Source: Deltaproteobacteria bacterium UBA6601 (GTDB taxonomy: Bacteria > Myxococcota_A > UBA796 > UBA9615). From it: a stretch of 14,489 nt of DNA. The stretch is taken from positions 39,472 to 53,960 of the forward strand of contig DJIF01000084.1 of NCBI GenBank assembly GCA_002433485.1, read 5' to 3'. Made by a program: the position numbers and the translations under genes. Under the pieces are notes generated by a model, which did no database searches, was not told the origin of the DNA, and was given only the letters and a program-made list of their open reading frames with translations. Shown here piece by piece: positions 6,357 through 14,365 of this stretch (within the stretch, counting starts at the first letter, position 1; the number at the start of each line of letters is the position of its first letter).

Positions 6357-6481
6357 GAAACTCCCAGGTCAACAAGCAAGGGCTACAGATTGGCGAGGTA
6401 TTTTCCTGTACAGTCACTGCAACTGTCCAGCAATCTGCGGAATCCTGCTCCCCTCCACTCGGACTGCTAGCAAAGCTAACC
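6357..6481. promoter_or_regulatory. Divergent intergenic region between AgmX/PglI lipoprotein and CinA-like genes
   Basis: These 125 bp must hold promoters for both directions, but no hexamer pair is convincing. On the minus strand TTGCAG and TACCTC are 16 bp apart and TTGCTG and TACAGG 17 bp apart; both are weak. An imperfectly placed inverted repeat ACAGT-N7-ACTGT (6410-6426) lies near the middle and could be an operator. For the plus direction only TAGCAA near 6469 resembles a -10. Confidence 0.3.
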
Positions 6482-7267
6482 ATGGCAAACCCTCGCCCTT
6501 GCGTCCGAATCGTGGTCATCGGCAACGAACTGCTAAACGGCAAAGTTCAGGACAGCAACAGTCCCTGGCTGATCCGAAGACTGCGCGACCAGGGACTGGT
6601 CTGCAGTGGCCTGGTCTGCGTCCCCGATCTGATCGAAGACATTGCTGCCGCAGTGAGCAGCGCGGCGCAGAAGGCAGATTTTGTAATCACTTCTGGGGGG
6701 GTCGGTCCGACCCACGATGACGTCACTATGGAAGGTGTCGCAGCTGCCTTCGGGATGGAACTCATCGAGCACCCGCAGTTGCGGGCCTTCCTTGATGAGA
6801 AGTGGCGTGGCCCCCGCTTCCCAGCACGCTTGCGAATGGCCCGCGTCCCCCAAGGCAGTGATGTGCTGCAAACTGAGGGATTTCCGGTCGTCCGGTACCG
6901 GAATGTGTACATCTTCCCTGGTGTGCCCCGGCTGTTTCGCTCCCGTTTCGAGACCGTATCGCACCTCTTTCAAGGCCGTCCTTTCTCAAGCAGCGCGGTC
7001 CTCACCGGCCAGCGGGAGAGCGAACTGGCACCGCTCCTTGAGGAGGTCCTTGGACTCCACACAGAGCTCGAAATCGGTTCCTATCCCCGAGCAACAGAAT
7101 CGGGCTGGGAGGTGTTGCTGATTCTTGAGCATGATGACGAGCCGACCCTGGACCGCGCACGTTGCGCACTGATTGAGCGACTCGACCCCAAACAGGTGCT
7201 AGCCATCCACGAGCGCTACCAGGCCACGCCCCAGCCCGAGAAAAAGCGCCAGGAAGGGCCGCCATAA
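6482..7267 (+). CDS. Stand-alone CinA N-terminal (MoaB/MogA-like) domain protein
   Basis: 261 residues. The MoCF-biosynthesis-like fold of CinA is shown by VVIGNELLNGKVQDSNS (11-27), TSGGVGPTHDDVT (70-82) and FPGVP (145-149). Full CinA proteins of about 410 residues add a C-terminal nicotinamide-nucleotide amidase (PncC) domain; it is absent here, and the protein ends in a charged Lys/Arg/Pro tail. Related single-domain proteins are annotated as competence/damage-inducible protein A or molybdopterin-binding. CinA N-terminal domains are reported to have ADP-ribose pyrophosphatase activity; whether this one does is unknown. The ATG has no clear Shine-Dalgarno. It is alone on its strand, with 125 bp upstream and 263 bp downstream to the next gene. 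Confidence 0.85.
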   Translation: MANPRPCVRIVVIGNELLNGKVQDSNSPWLIRRLRDQGLVCSGLVCVPDLIEDIAAAVSSAAQKADFVITSGGVGPTHDDVTMEGVAAAFGMELIEHPQLRAFLDEKWRGPRFPARLRMARVPQGSDVLQTEGFPVVRYRNVYIFPGVPRLFRSRFETVSHLFQGRPFSSSAVLTGQRESELAPLLEEVLGLHTELEIGSYPRATESGWEVLLILEHDDEPTLDRARCALIERLDPKQVLAIHERYQATPQPEKKRQEGPP

Positions 7268-7381
7268 ACGGCCGCTGACAGACGCCCCAAGCACCGCCAA
7301 TCGAACCAGGCCGGACCTTGCTCACGGCCAGGTCCCCAGCAAGAGCTGAGCTGATCCGAACCACCGGGCCTTTACAATCAC

Positions 7382-7410
7382 TTGACAATCCGCGTCATCG
7401 GCTCTCAAAT
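7382..7410 (+). promoter_or_regulatory. Candidate promoter for the anchor-L/TIG surface protein pair
   Basis: A perfect TTGACA (7382-7387) is followed after 17 bp by TCAAAT (7405-7410), four of six to the -10 consensus but lacking the conserved second-position A. Other candidates in the same 263-bp gap are TTGTGA-18-TATATG just downstream and a -10-like TAACCT at 7499-7504 without a -35. Some promoter must exist because the gap is long, but which is used is uncertain. Confidence 0.35.
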
Positions 7411-7530
7411 CAACTTGTGACCCCACCCTCGCTTCAGATATATGTAGACGCCTGTGGGGTTGGAGCAAATTCTCATCCCCGGGTTCGCCCCCCGTTGCTA
7501 ACCTATGGCCCTCCTGGGAGTCGCCTAGCC

Positions 7531-9141
7531 ATGAAGCCCCTGTCGCTCCTTTTCATGCCCCTTATCGCGCTCGCCCTGGTGCTGCCCGGCACCGCCAATG
7601 CCTGGCAGAGTCCAGAAGCCGTAGTCACCGCCATGGACATTGACATGTCCCTCATCGTTAACGGCAGCATCGACGCCCCCAATGGCCCCAGTACCCAGCC
7701 AGGGCCCTCCAGCCAGACGATGTTTGATGTGCGCACCTCTCTCGGCGTGATCAGCCCCTACAACGCTCCGACCATGGGCTTGCTTTTCACCGGCAACGTC
7801 GACTCCATCACCAATTACTCCGGGCAGACTGGAATCGGTGGTGACTGCTTTGACTATGGCGGTGATGGCGGCGACACCGGCGACTACGTCACCCTTACTT
7901 TTGATATTGAAGTGCCCATCTACGCCAATTCTTTCTCATTCAACTTCAACTTCCTGAGTCGAGAGTTTCCGGAATGGGTCGGTTCTGCCTTCAACGACAC
8001 CTTTGAGGTCTTCCTTACAAGCAACGCCTATAGCGGTCAGATCGTGTTCGATCACCTGGGCAGTCCAGTGACCGTCAACAACGCCCTGTTCACCGTGGAT
8101 GACTCCTCGCTCCTGCAGGGCACTGGCTTTTGCACCGATGACTCCAGCTCCATGTTCACACCCTGTCTGGACACCAATGGTGACGGCATCACCGACCAGA
8201 GCGACGCGCCCTGTGACTGTGATGGAGCCACCGGATGGGTGACCACCATCGCTCCCTGCGAGCCGGGTGAGATCATGACCTTGAGCTTTGAAATCTATGA
8301 CGTCGCTGATGGAGTGTGGGACTCAGCGGTACTGCTCGATAACTTTGTGTTCAGCGAGCAGGAAGTCCCCGACGGACCCTGGACTGGCGACGACACCCCC
8401 GATGAGCCGCTGATGATTGCCTATGCCAGTCCCAAGGAGGGCGACCTGGACGGTGAAATGGAGGTGGTCCTCAACGGCGCCAACTTCAGCTACGACACCT
8501 CGGTCTACTGGGACGGCAATCTCGTCGATACCGCACTGACCGTTGTGGAGACTGGCGGCGCGAGGCTCCGCATCGAGAGCATCCCGGCAGCAAGCGACAA
8601 CAATGGTGACGGTCTGCCCGACGAAGGACCGGTGGACATCCGAGTGGTACGGGGCAGCGACGAGCAAACCCTGAGCGCTGGCTTCACCTACTGGGACTTC
8701 AGCGGTGGCACTGCGCCGCCACGAGTGACCGCGGTGGGCCCCGAGACTCCGGCCAATCCAGCTGGGGGCGCCCTCATCCGGATCCGTGGCAACCACTTCG
8801 TGGAGGGAGCCCGGGTTCTGTTTATCGATGCTGAGGCTGAGCTCGAAGGCGAAAATGTCACGGTCCTGGAGGGCGGCGAAGAGATCCAGGTGAACGTCCC
8901 GCCACACTCCGATGGCTGGGTCGATCTGGTGGTCGAAAACCCAGACGGACTGCGCTCTGACCCAGGCTACCCCTTTGAATACAGCAGCGGCGCAGCACTG
9001 GCCCCCGGCGGGCCCTCTGACCTTGGCACCGACCGCCCCGGTGGCGGCTGCTCGGTGGGTGGAACGACCTCTGGCGGGCTGTCCTTTCTCATCCTGTTGT
9101 TCACCGCCCTTGGCCTACTCAGCCTTCGAAAGGAGGACTGA
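7531..9141 (+). CDS. Surface protein: choice-of-anchor L domain, two IPT/TIG domains, MYXO-CTERM-like tail
   Basis: 536 residues from ATG 7531, chosen because a signal peptide starts there (core 4-19, likely cut after Ala24) and GGGAG lies 10 nt upstream; the open frame extends upstream but without a secretion signal. Residues about 25-275 resemble the choice-of-anchor L domain: FNFLSREFPEWVGSAFNDTF, VTVNN, TGWVTT, then DSAVLLDNF. Two IPT/TIG Ig-like domains follow (about 294-388 and 397-480). Two DxNxDGxxD loops (214-222, 356-364) should bind calcium. The C-terminus has Gly-Gly-Cys507, a hydrophobic helix and RKED, the layout of MYXO-CTERM sorting tails (myxosortase cleavage and lipid attachment at Cys), though with one cysteine where many have two. 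Likely displayed on the cell surface. TGA is 4 nt before the ATG of the next gene. Confidence 0.85.
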   Translation: MKPLSLLFMPLIALALVLPGTANAWQSPEAVVTAMDIDMSLIVNGSIDAPNGPSTQPGPSSQTMFDVRTSLGVISPYNAPTMGLLFTGNVDSITNYSGQTGIGGDCFDYGGDGGDTGDYVTLTFDIEVPIYANSFSFNFNFLSREFPEWVGSAFNDTFEVFLTSNAYSGQIVFDHLGSPVTVNNALFTVDDSSLLQGTGFCTDDSSSMFTPCLDTNGDGITDQSDAPCDCDGATGWVTTIAPCEPGEIMTLSFEIYDVADGVWDSAVLLDNFVFSEQEVPDGPWTGDDTPDEPLMIAYASPKEGDLDGEMEVVLNGANFSYDTSVYWDGNLVDTALTVVETGGARLRIESIPAASDNNGDGLPDEGPVDIRVVRGSDEQTLSAGFTYWDFSGGTAPPRVTAVGPETPANPAGGALIRIRGNHFVEGARVLFIDAEAELEGENVTVLEGGEEIQVNVPPHSDGWVDLVVENPDGLRSDPGYPFEYSSGAALAPGGPSDLGTDRPGGGCSVGGTTSGGLSFLILLFTALGLLSLRKED

Positions 9142-9145
9142 AGCC

Positions 9146-10168
9146 ATGAAGCGCCTACTTCGTTCCGCCCTGTGCCTCTCGGCCGTCGCTGCTAGCGGAT
9201 CCATGCTGGCCTGCGCCGGTGACTCGGGACTCCGCACCCTGCCCAACACCGCTCCACTCGCGGTTGCCGCTATCGACAACGGCCCTGAAGACACCACGGT
9301 CAGCCGCCTCGGTTACACCGTACTGGGAGAACTGGCCAGTGTTGACGGTAGCCACTCGAGCGATCCGGACAACCCGCTCGAAGAGCTGAGCTACGCGTGG
9401 AGCTTCGAAGTGGTCCCCGAGGGCAGCACCGTCACCAATGACTCCATCATCCTTCCAGATGAAGACCCAGAGACCGAGGTGTTGGAATCAGCACTAGCCC
9501 GCTTCACCCCGGATCTGCTCGGCACCTACCGCATGAATCTGGTGGTGACCGACACCAAGGACGCCAGCTCAGTAGCCGCTGTTGTGGTCGTTCAGGCAGT
9601 ACCCCCGTCCAACCTGCAGTTGGAGTTGGAGTGGAATACACCCAGAGCAGATCTGGATCTCCACCTCATCGCACCGGGCGGCAACTACTTCGGCTCCTTC
9701 GCCAGCACCGGCGGCAGTGGGGATTGCTTCTCCTGGGACCCCAATCCGGACTGGGGCAACGGTGACAACGCCCTCGACAACCCAATGCTGATGCAGGATG
9801 CCGATGGCGAAGGAGAGGGCCCCTTCCGCGAGACAATCCTCCTATCCCTACCCATGGACACCTGCAGCGCCGACGCATTTGCTGCCGGCGAGTGTGCAGT
9901 AGAAGGTGACTATGAGGTCTGGGTCCATTACTACTCGGATCACGCCCTGGCACTGCTTGGGCCAGATTCCGCTCAGCCAGCCGAAGCAACCGTTACCATC
10001 AGCGTGCTGGGTCAGGAGTTGGGTGGCGGACCGCTGACCAGCCCCAGCCCATTGGAAGATGGCGATGTCTGGAAGGTCGGCAAGATTACCTGGCCGGAGC
10101 GGGACTTCTTCCCGGTGAACCTAGAGTCCACGCACAGCAACGAGGGTGGTCCCAGCTTCAACCAGTAA
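9146..10168 (+). CDS. Lipoprotein with PKD-like domain and C-terminal DLDLHL-type domain
   Basis: 340 residues. ATG 9146 is set by a perfect AGGAGG (9131-9136) lying at the end of the preceding gene, and by a signal peptide with Cys23 in M-L-A-C; Met at the third position before Cys is slightly unusual for a lipobox. Residues about 35-152 resemble a PKD/REJ-type beta-sandwich (VDGSHSSDPDN, LSYAWSFE, GTYRMNLVVTD). Residues about 155-290 contain ADLDLHL (168-174), DCFSW, PDWG, DNP and YEVWVHYYSDH (256-266), a combination recurrent in myxobacterial lipoproteins beside or fused to PKD and MopE-like regions; its activity is not known to me. The close spacing to the anchor-L/TIG gene indicates a co-expressed surface pair. 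Another in-frame start upstream lies inside the previous gene and is rejected. Confidence 0.85.
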   Translation: MKRLLRSALCLSAVAASGSMLACAGDSGLRTLPNTAPLAVAAIDNGPEDTTVSRLGYTVLGELASVDGSHSSDPDNPLEELSYAWSFEVVPEGSTVTNDSIILPDEDPETEVLESALARFTPDLLGTYRMNLVVTDTKDASSVAAVVVVQAVPPSNLQLELEWNTPRADLDLHLIAPGGNYFGSFASTGGSGDCFSWDPNPDWGNGDNALDNPMLMQDADGEGEGPFRETILLSLPMDTCSADAFAAGECAVEGDYEVWVHYYSDHALALLGPDSAQPAEATVTISVLGQELGGGPLTSPSPLEDGDVWKVGKITWPERDFFPVNLESTHSNEGGPSFNQ

Positions 10169-10171
10169 ATT

Positions 10172-10212
10172 GAGCCGTCAAAGGGGCTCTCGGCGCTGGC
10201 GCAGGCGCCCTT
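10172..10212. terminator. Possible two-way terminator between convergent genes
   Basis: In the 66-bp gap between the PKD lipoprotein and aroC, GAGCC (10172-10176) pairs with GGCTC (10185-10189), and GGCGC (10192-10196) pairs with GCGCC (10205-10209); the second stem is flanked by AAGGG and CCCTT that could enclose it. There is no clear U-tract on either strand, so a classical Rho-independent terminator is not certain. Position between convergent genes is the main support. Confidence 0.35.
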
Positions 10213-10234
10213 AACGAAGCACAAATGAAGCCGA

Positions 10235-11341
10235 CTAGCTGCGCTGGGTTTCCTGGCGTCGACTCCGTTGCAGCAGCCAGGCATCGGCCAGGACCAGGGC
10301 CACCATCGCTTCGACCACCGGCACCGCTCGCGGCAACACACAAGGGTCGTGACGACCGCTGAGAGAGGTCCGGATCGGAGCACCTTCACGGGTCACGGTG
10401 TCCTGTTCAACAAAGACCGTAGAGGTCGGCTTAAAGGCCAGCCTCATGCGCAGGTGCTCGCCGTTACTGATGCCCCCTAAGAGGCCCCCTGCGTGATTGG
10501 TCCGGGTCCGAATGCCACCACCCTCCGCAGGGACGAAGGCGTCGTTATGCTGGCTACCCCGCAAGGTAATACCTGAGAAGCCGCTGCCAACCTCGAAGCC
10601 CTTAACCGCCGGAATGCTCAGGCAGGCGTGGGCCAGGCAAGCCTCCAACTTGTCAAAAACCGGCTCGCCGAGTCCTGCCGGCAGGCCACGCACCACACAG
10701 CGAATGGCTCCCCCCAGAGAGTCACCGGCATCTCGGACCGAAGCAATCATTGAGGCGATGGCTTCGGCGGTCTCGGGGTGGGGGCAGCGGACCTCATCGG
10801 CGTCAACATCGGCGCGGCTCAAGCGCTCTTCGGAGAGAGCGCCATCTGGCACCGCGCGCTCCCCTACCTGCTCCACCCACGCGACGATTTCTACGCCCAG
10901 TTCGCGGCCAAGCAGCTGCTGAGCAAGCGCTCCGGCAGCCACCCTGGCGACGGTCTCCCGAGCCGAAGCTCTCCCACCTCCGCTTGACGCCTGGATGCCG
11001 TACTTCTCTTGATAGGTGTAATCAGCGTGAGAAGGTCGGTACAGACGTCTGATGTGTTCATATGCTTCTGGCCGAGCGTCCTGATTCCAGACCAGCATCG
11101 CAATGGGTGTCCCCAGGGTCAGCTCTCCTTCCATGCCAGAGAGAACCTGCAGTCGATCTTCCTCACGCCGCGGGCTGCTGAGCGCGCTCTGCCCGGGGCG
11201 CCGCCGATCCAGGGCCGCCTGAACCGCATCAAGATCCACTGCAAAGCCAGCCGGAAAACCATCCACCACACAACCTACAGCGCCACCGTGTGACTCGCCG
11301 AAAGTACTTACCCGTAGAACCTTTCCGAAACTACTTCCCAT
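10235..11341 (-). CDS. aroC: Chorismate synthase
   Basis: 368 residues, normal family length. Converts 5-enolpyruvylshikimate-3-phosphate to chorismate, the last shikimate step, using reduced FMN; cytoplasmic. All family signatures are visible: GESHG at 15-19, GGRASARET at 122-130 followed by VARVAAGA, RTRTNHAGGLLGGISNGE at 278-295 and GRHDPCVLPRAVPVVEAM at 329-346. The start at 11341 is fixed by AGGAG 6 nt upstream, and this Shine-Dalgarno overlaps the TAG of the glycosyltransferase gene, so aroC is translated from the same message and likely coupled to it. No other shikimate gene is in the window. The C-terminus carries a short polar tail (RSRRQETQRS). Confidence 0.97.
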   Translation of the reverse strand: MGSSFGKVLRVSTFGESHGGAVGCVVDGFPAGFAVDLDAVQAALDRRRPGQSALSSPRREEDRLQVLSGMEGELTLGTPIAMLVWNQDARPEAYEHIRRLYRPSHADYTYQEKYGIQASSGGGRASARETVARVAAGALAQQLLGRELGVEIVAWVEQVGERAVPDGALSEERLSRADVDADEVRCPHPETAEAIASMIASVRDAGDSLGGAIRCVVRGLPAGLGEPVFDKLEACLAHACLSIPAVKGFEVGSGFSGITLRGSQHNDAFVPAEGGGIRTRTNHAGGLLGGISNGEHLRMRLAFKPTSTVFVEQDTVTREGAPIRTSLSGRHDPCVLPRAVPVVEAMVALVLADAWLLQRSRRQETQRS

Positions 11342-11350
11342 GCTTTGCTC

Positions 11351-13159
11351 CTAGGGCGCCTCAGCCCGCTTCGATGGCTTGGCCCGATACAGCACCAGCC
11401 AATAGCCCCGCCGCTTGCCCCAGGTTCGCAGGTTGGGATCCCGCTTCCAGACGCGCTCAAATTGGTAGCCAGCCTTGAACCGAGGGTCTCGAGCAATGCC
11501 CTGAGCGTGCCGATTGGACTCAATTCGCCGTCGAAAGTGTGCCTCGACCTCTGGGTCACCGATCAACTGGTGGTCTTTTCTCCCATCGCGGATGCGATTG
11601 TAGCGACTGCGAAAGCTGCGCCGCTTGGCCTTGGGCACATAGGCTACAAACGCAATCCAATCAGGTTCCTGGGCAAAGGCATAATCACGAATTCGTGCCT
11701 CAAAGGCGCGGATCTGCTCTCGGCCACCAGGCTGAGCGGCCTTCAGGCCACGCATGAAGGGGTTCATGCCGATGGCCGCCAGCTCCTGCGCTACGGTACG
11801 ATTGAGGATCCCGATGGTGTCGATCCAAACCTGATCCGGGGCACTGAACGGTGCAGCCCCCATGTCCTGAAAAACCACCACCTCACCGGGCTCAGAGCGC
11901 CCGGCAATGTAGCGACCCATCGCCTGAAAAGAAGCCTCGCTAGAGCGCACGTAGGCGTTGTGCCAATCTCGCTTCTTGGCAGCCAGATCCAGTTCAACGC
12001 TTACTGCGGCGAAACCTGCACCAAGGACCATTCCGGTCGGCAGCACCAGCTGCAAGATCCCCACCAGCAGCATGGCTACCACCGGTTCCACGAAGCGGGC
12101 ATCGACTGCAGCCCTAAGACTGCTCAAGGCATCCGCCAGAGCCGCAGCCATACGGCCAACTCCATCGGCACCCAGCGCCACCACCACTGGAAACACCGGC
12201 AAGAAGAGCCGATACCACTTCATCTCATCGCGGCCGATGCGAACCATGTAGGCCATGAACACCAGAGCCAGGGTCAAGCTCATCAATCTGGCCAGGCGGC
12301 GACGCCCTTGGACCAAAGCCAGTAACCCAGACACGGCGGCCATCGCGAACACCCCTGGATTCGCGGCGAAGCTCAGCAGACCACGCACAAAGGTCCGCCC
12401 GCGGGCCATCACCTCGGGACCTGCAGCAGCCTTCACATAAGCGGTATTGGGGAAGAGATCACCGAAATACCAAAATCGGAACAGATGGTATGGAATCAGC
12501 AGCGCCAGAATCAACAGCCCCCAGCGCAGCCACTTGGAGGGTGGCTCAGCGCGACGAATTGCATCCACCACGGCAAAGCTTCCGACCACGATGATCACAG
12601 CATGAGCATCAGGTCGGCACAGGGCCCCAGCGGCCAGTAGCAAGGCAGATCGAGTGGCCAACTGACTGGCATTCAACGGATCCTCATCCCGTGCCAACAG
12701 CCGCATTGCGTACCACACACCGCCACCGCACAGGACTGCTACCAGCGTTGGCTCAAGCCCGGCCATTGACCACAAAATGACGGTCGGACTGGCGGCATAC
12801 ACCCCCGCTGCCAGCAGAGGCACCAGCAAGCGTTCCTCACCACTGAGGTGACGAGCGATCTGGAAGGTCACCAGCACCCCGATCTGGCCGGCTACACAGG
12901 ACATCGCCTTAACCCAATGCAGGGGCTCGACCCCCAACCAGAACGCCGGGGCGGTCAGCAGCACCCACAAGAAGTTGGTGTAGCCCTCAAGGCGGTCGCC
13001 ATAGTTAAAAACCAGACCCTCGCCGAGGGCAAGATTGCGGGCATAGCGCATGGAAATGAAGGTGTCGTCCTTCACATAGCCCACATAACGCCATTGCCAC
13101 CACGCCAGCAGCGCCATGAAGGGAAGGAGCAGGACAATGGCAGGAATTCTTTTCATCAT
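11351..13159 (-). CDS. GT-C fold polytopic glycosyltransferase (AftB-like / ArnT-like)
   Basis: 602 residues from ATG 13159 (a second ATG at 13156 is equivalent). The N-terminal two thirds (about 1-400) holds roughly ten hydrophobic helices; the rest (about 410-602) is mostly soluble. The first extracytoplasmic loop has KDDTFISMRYARNLALGEGLVFN and then EGYTNFLWV; Asp31-Asp32 is the acidic pair expected for GT-C enzymes that use polyprenyl-phosphate sugars. This loop resembles arabinofuranosyltransferase AftB and related enzymes. It probably adds a sugar to an envelope glycan or lipid on the outer face of the inner membrane; donor and acceptor are unknown. Longer in-frame starts (13204, 13216) are rejected because they fall in the predicted promoter. 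aroC follows after 9 nt. Confidence 0.85.
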   Translation of the reverse strand: MMKRIPAIVLLLPFMALLAWWQWRYVGYVKDDTFISMRYARNLALGEGLVFNYGDRLEGYTNFLWVLLTAPAFWLGVEPLHWVKAMSCVAGQIGVLVTFQIARHLSGEERLLVPLLAAGVYAASPTVILWSMAGLEPTLVAVLCGGGVWYAMRLLARDEDPLNASQLATRSALLLAAGALCRPDAHAVIIVVGSFAVVDAIRRAEPPSKWLRWGLLILALLIPYHLFRFWYFGDLFPNTAYVKAAAGPEVMARGRTFVRGLLSFAANPGVFAMAAVSGLLALVQGRRRLARLMSLTLALVFMAYMVRIGRDEMKWYRLFLPVFPVVVALGADGVGRMAAALADALSSLRAAVDARFVEPVVAMLLVGILQLVLPTGMVLGAGFAAVSVELDLAAKKRDWHNAYVRSSEASFQAMGRYIAGRSEPGEVVVFQDMGAAPFSAPDQVWIDTIGILNRTVAQELAAIGMNPFMRGLKAAQPGGREQIRAFEARIRDYAFAQEPDWIAFVAYVPKAKRRSFRSRYNRIRDGRKDHQLIGDPEVEAHFRRRIESNRHAQGIARDPRFKAGYQFERVWKRDPNLRTWGKRRGYWLVLYRAKPSKRAEAP

Positions 13160-13179
13160 GAACCGGGCAAGCGGCGCGC

Positions 13180-13209
13180 ACTGTAGCCCCTGGCCCCTGC
13201 CCATTTCAA
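13180..13209 (-). promoter_or_regulatory. Promoter for the glycosyltransferase-aroC operon
   Basis: On the minus strand TTGAAA (13209-13204, five of six to -35) is followed after 18 bp by TACAGT (13185-13180, four of six to -10). Transcription would start near 13173, leaving a leader of about 14 nt to ATG 13159. This supports the shorter start for the glycosyltransferase. Confidence 0.5.
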
Positions 13210-13265
13210 CAAACAAGTCTTAGGACTTCCGTTGCTTTCCTGAACGGCTGGCACCCAGGCAAGCC

Positions 13266-13294
13266 TTGTCGGCACGGCGGGGCCCTGCTATCTG
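13266..13294 (+). promoter_or_regulatory. Candidate promoter for dusB, possibly giving a leaderless message
   Basis: TTGTCG (13266-13271) and TATCTG (13289-13294) are separated by 17 bp. Both are imperfect (four and three of six or so), but the usual spacing to the transcript start would place it on or next to ATG 13301, for which no Shine-Dalgarno exists. It lies divergent to the glycosyltransferase promoter. Confidence 0.35.
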
Positions 13295-13300
13295 CGCTAC

Positions 13301-14365
13301 ATGGCAATGCAAATCGGCAGTCTGGTCATCCCCGAGGTAGCCGTACTAGCGCCCATGGCGGGCTTCACCGACCTCAATTTCAGACTGCTGTGCAAAGAGC
13401 AGGGCTGTGGCCTGGTCTACACCGAGCTGGTATCAGCCAGCTGCCTGCTGAGGGAAGTCCGTCGTTCCCTGCGCTTGGTAGAGACTGACCCGCGAGAGCG
13501 GCCGGTGGGTGTCCAACTCTATGGCGCTGATACAGACCAGTTAGCGGAAGCTGCACGTTGGGTAGAGGAACATGTCCCATGCGACCTCATCGATCTGAAT
13601 ATGGGCTGCCCGGTGGCCCGCATTGTTTCGCGGGGCGAGGGGGCTGCGCTGATGCGTGAACCAGCGCTGGTTGAGCGCCTGGTTAGGGCGGTCAGCGACG
13701 CCGTTACGCTGCCAGTAAGCGCCAAAATCCGCGCGGGTTGGACTGACAGCGAGATCAATGCGGTCGAAGTCAGCCGCGCCATTGAGGCAGGCGGTGGTCA
13801 GGCGGTGGCCATTCATGCCCGCACCAGGGCCCAACGCCACGAGGGCAGCGTCGACTTCAGCCTGCTCGCCGAGATCAAAAAATCCGTAAAGATTCCGGTA
13901 CTGGGCAACGGCGGCATCCGCGACGCTGAAGGCGCCCTTCGCATGCGCAATGAGACCGGAGTCGACGCGGTAATGGTGGCACGGGGAGCCCTGGGCAATC
14001 CATGGATCTTTCGACACATCGACGAGGCCTGGCATGGCCGCGTTCCGCGCATGCCGAGCCAACAAGAGCGACTCGAGATGTTGGAACGCCATCTCCGTGG
14101 CTGCCACAACAGCTCAGCGCAGTGGGCACAAAAAGAGCGCGAACGAGCCAGCGCTGAAGGGCGCGCCGTAGCTTCCATGCGTGGGCATCTCCTGCAATAC
14201 GTTAGCGCCGGTGGGGGCGCCAGGGAGTTCCGCCGCCAGCTCAACGACCTGCACACGGTTGACGACGCGCTGTATGCAGCGAGAGCCGCAATCTTGAACG
14301 ACCTCGACGATCCGTTACACTCTGTCCGCCCAATTCCTCTAAGCCCGGGAGCTACCCGACAATGA
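13301..14365 (+). CDS. dusB: tRNA-dihydrouridine synthase B
   Basis: 354 residues, slightly longer than many DusB proteins owing to its C-terminal region. Reduces specific uridines in the tRNA D-loop to dihydrouridine with FMN and NADPH; cytoplasmic. Visible motifs are LAPMAGFTD (16-24), QLYGAD (72-77), LNMGCP (99-104) with catalytic Cys103, KIRAGW (142-147), IHARTRAQ (171-178), GNGG (202-205) and ARGALGNPWIF (227-237). The ATG at 13301 has no Shine-Dalgarno; a second ATG two codons on (13307) also fits. DusB is often beside fis or ntr genes in other proteobacteria; here it is divergent from a glycosyltransferase. Its last codons overlap the next gene by ATGA. Confidence 0.95.
   Translation: MAMQIGSLVIPEVAVLAPMAGFTDLNFRLLCKEQGCGLVYTELVSASCLLREVRRSLRLVETDPRERPVGVQLYGADTDQLAEAARWVEEHVPCDLIDLNMGCPVARIVSRGEGAALMREPALVERLVRAVSDAVTLPVSAKIRAGWTDSEINAVEVSRAIEAGGGQAVAIHARTRAQRHEGSVDFSLLAEIKKSVKIPVLGNGGIRDAEGALRMRNETGVDAVMVARGALGNPWIFRHIDEAWHGRVPRMPSQQERLEMLERHLRGCHNSSAQWAQKERERASAEGRAVASMRGHLLQYVSAGGGAREFRRQLNDLHTVDDALYAARAAILNDLDDPLHSVRPIPLSPGATRQ
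14294..14321 (+). promoter_or_regulatory. Candidate internal promoter at the 3' end of dusB
   Basis: TTGAAC (14294-14299) and TACACT (14316-14321), 16 bp apart, each match four of six consensus bases. A transcript from near 14328 would carry the GGGAG at 14347-14351 ahead of ATG 14362, allowing the downstream secreted protein to be expressed separately from dusB. Confidence 0.35.

Noticed and set aside
7313..7335. GGACCT-N11-AGGTCC hairpin after the CinA-like gene, overlapping a GGCCG/CGGCC alternative
   Set aside because: It has no U-tract and no ribosome-binding site or gene start close by; short stems of this size are expected by chance in GC-rich DNA.
7505..7528. Seven-codon upstream open frame just before the anchor-L/TIG gene
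   Set aside because: It has no ribosome binding site of its own and the sequence gives no sign of regulation; probably chance.
11345..12325. 326-codon plus-strand open frame
   Set aside because: It is antisense to the glycosyltransferase gene, whose membrane helices and DD motif make that frame the real one; the His/Pro/Gln/Arg-rich translation is typical of a shadow frame.
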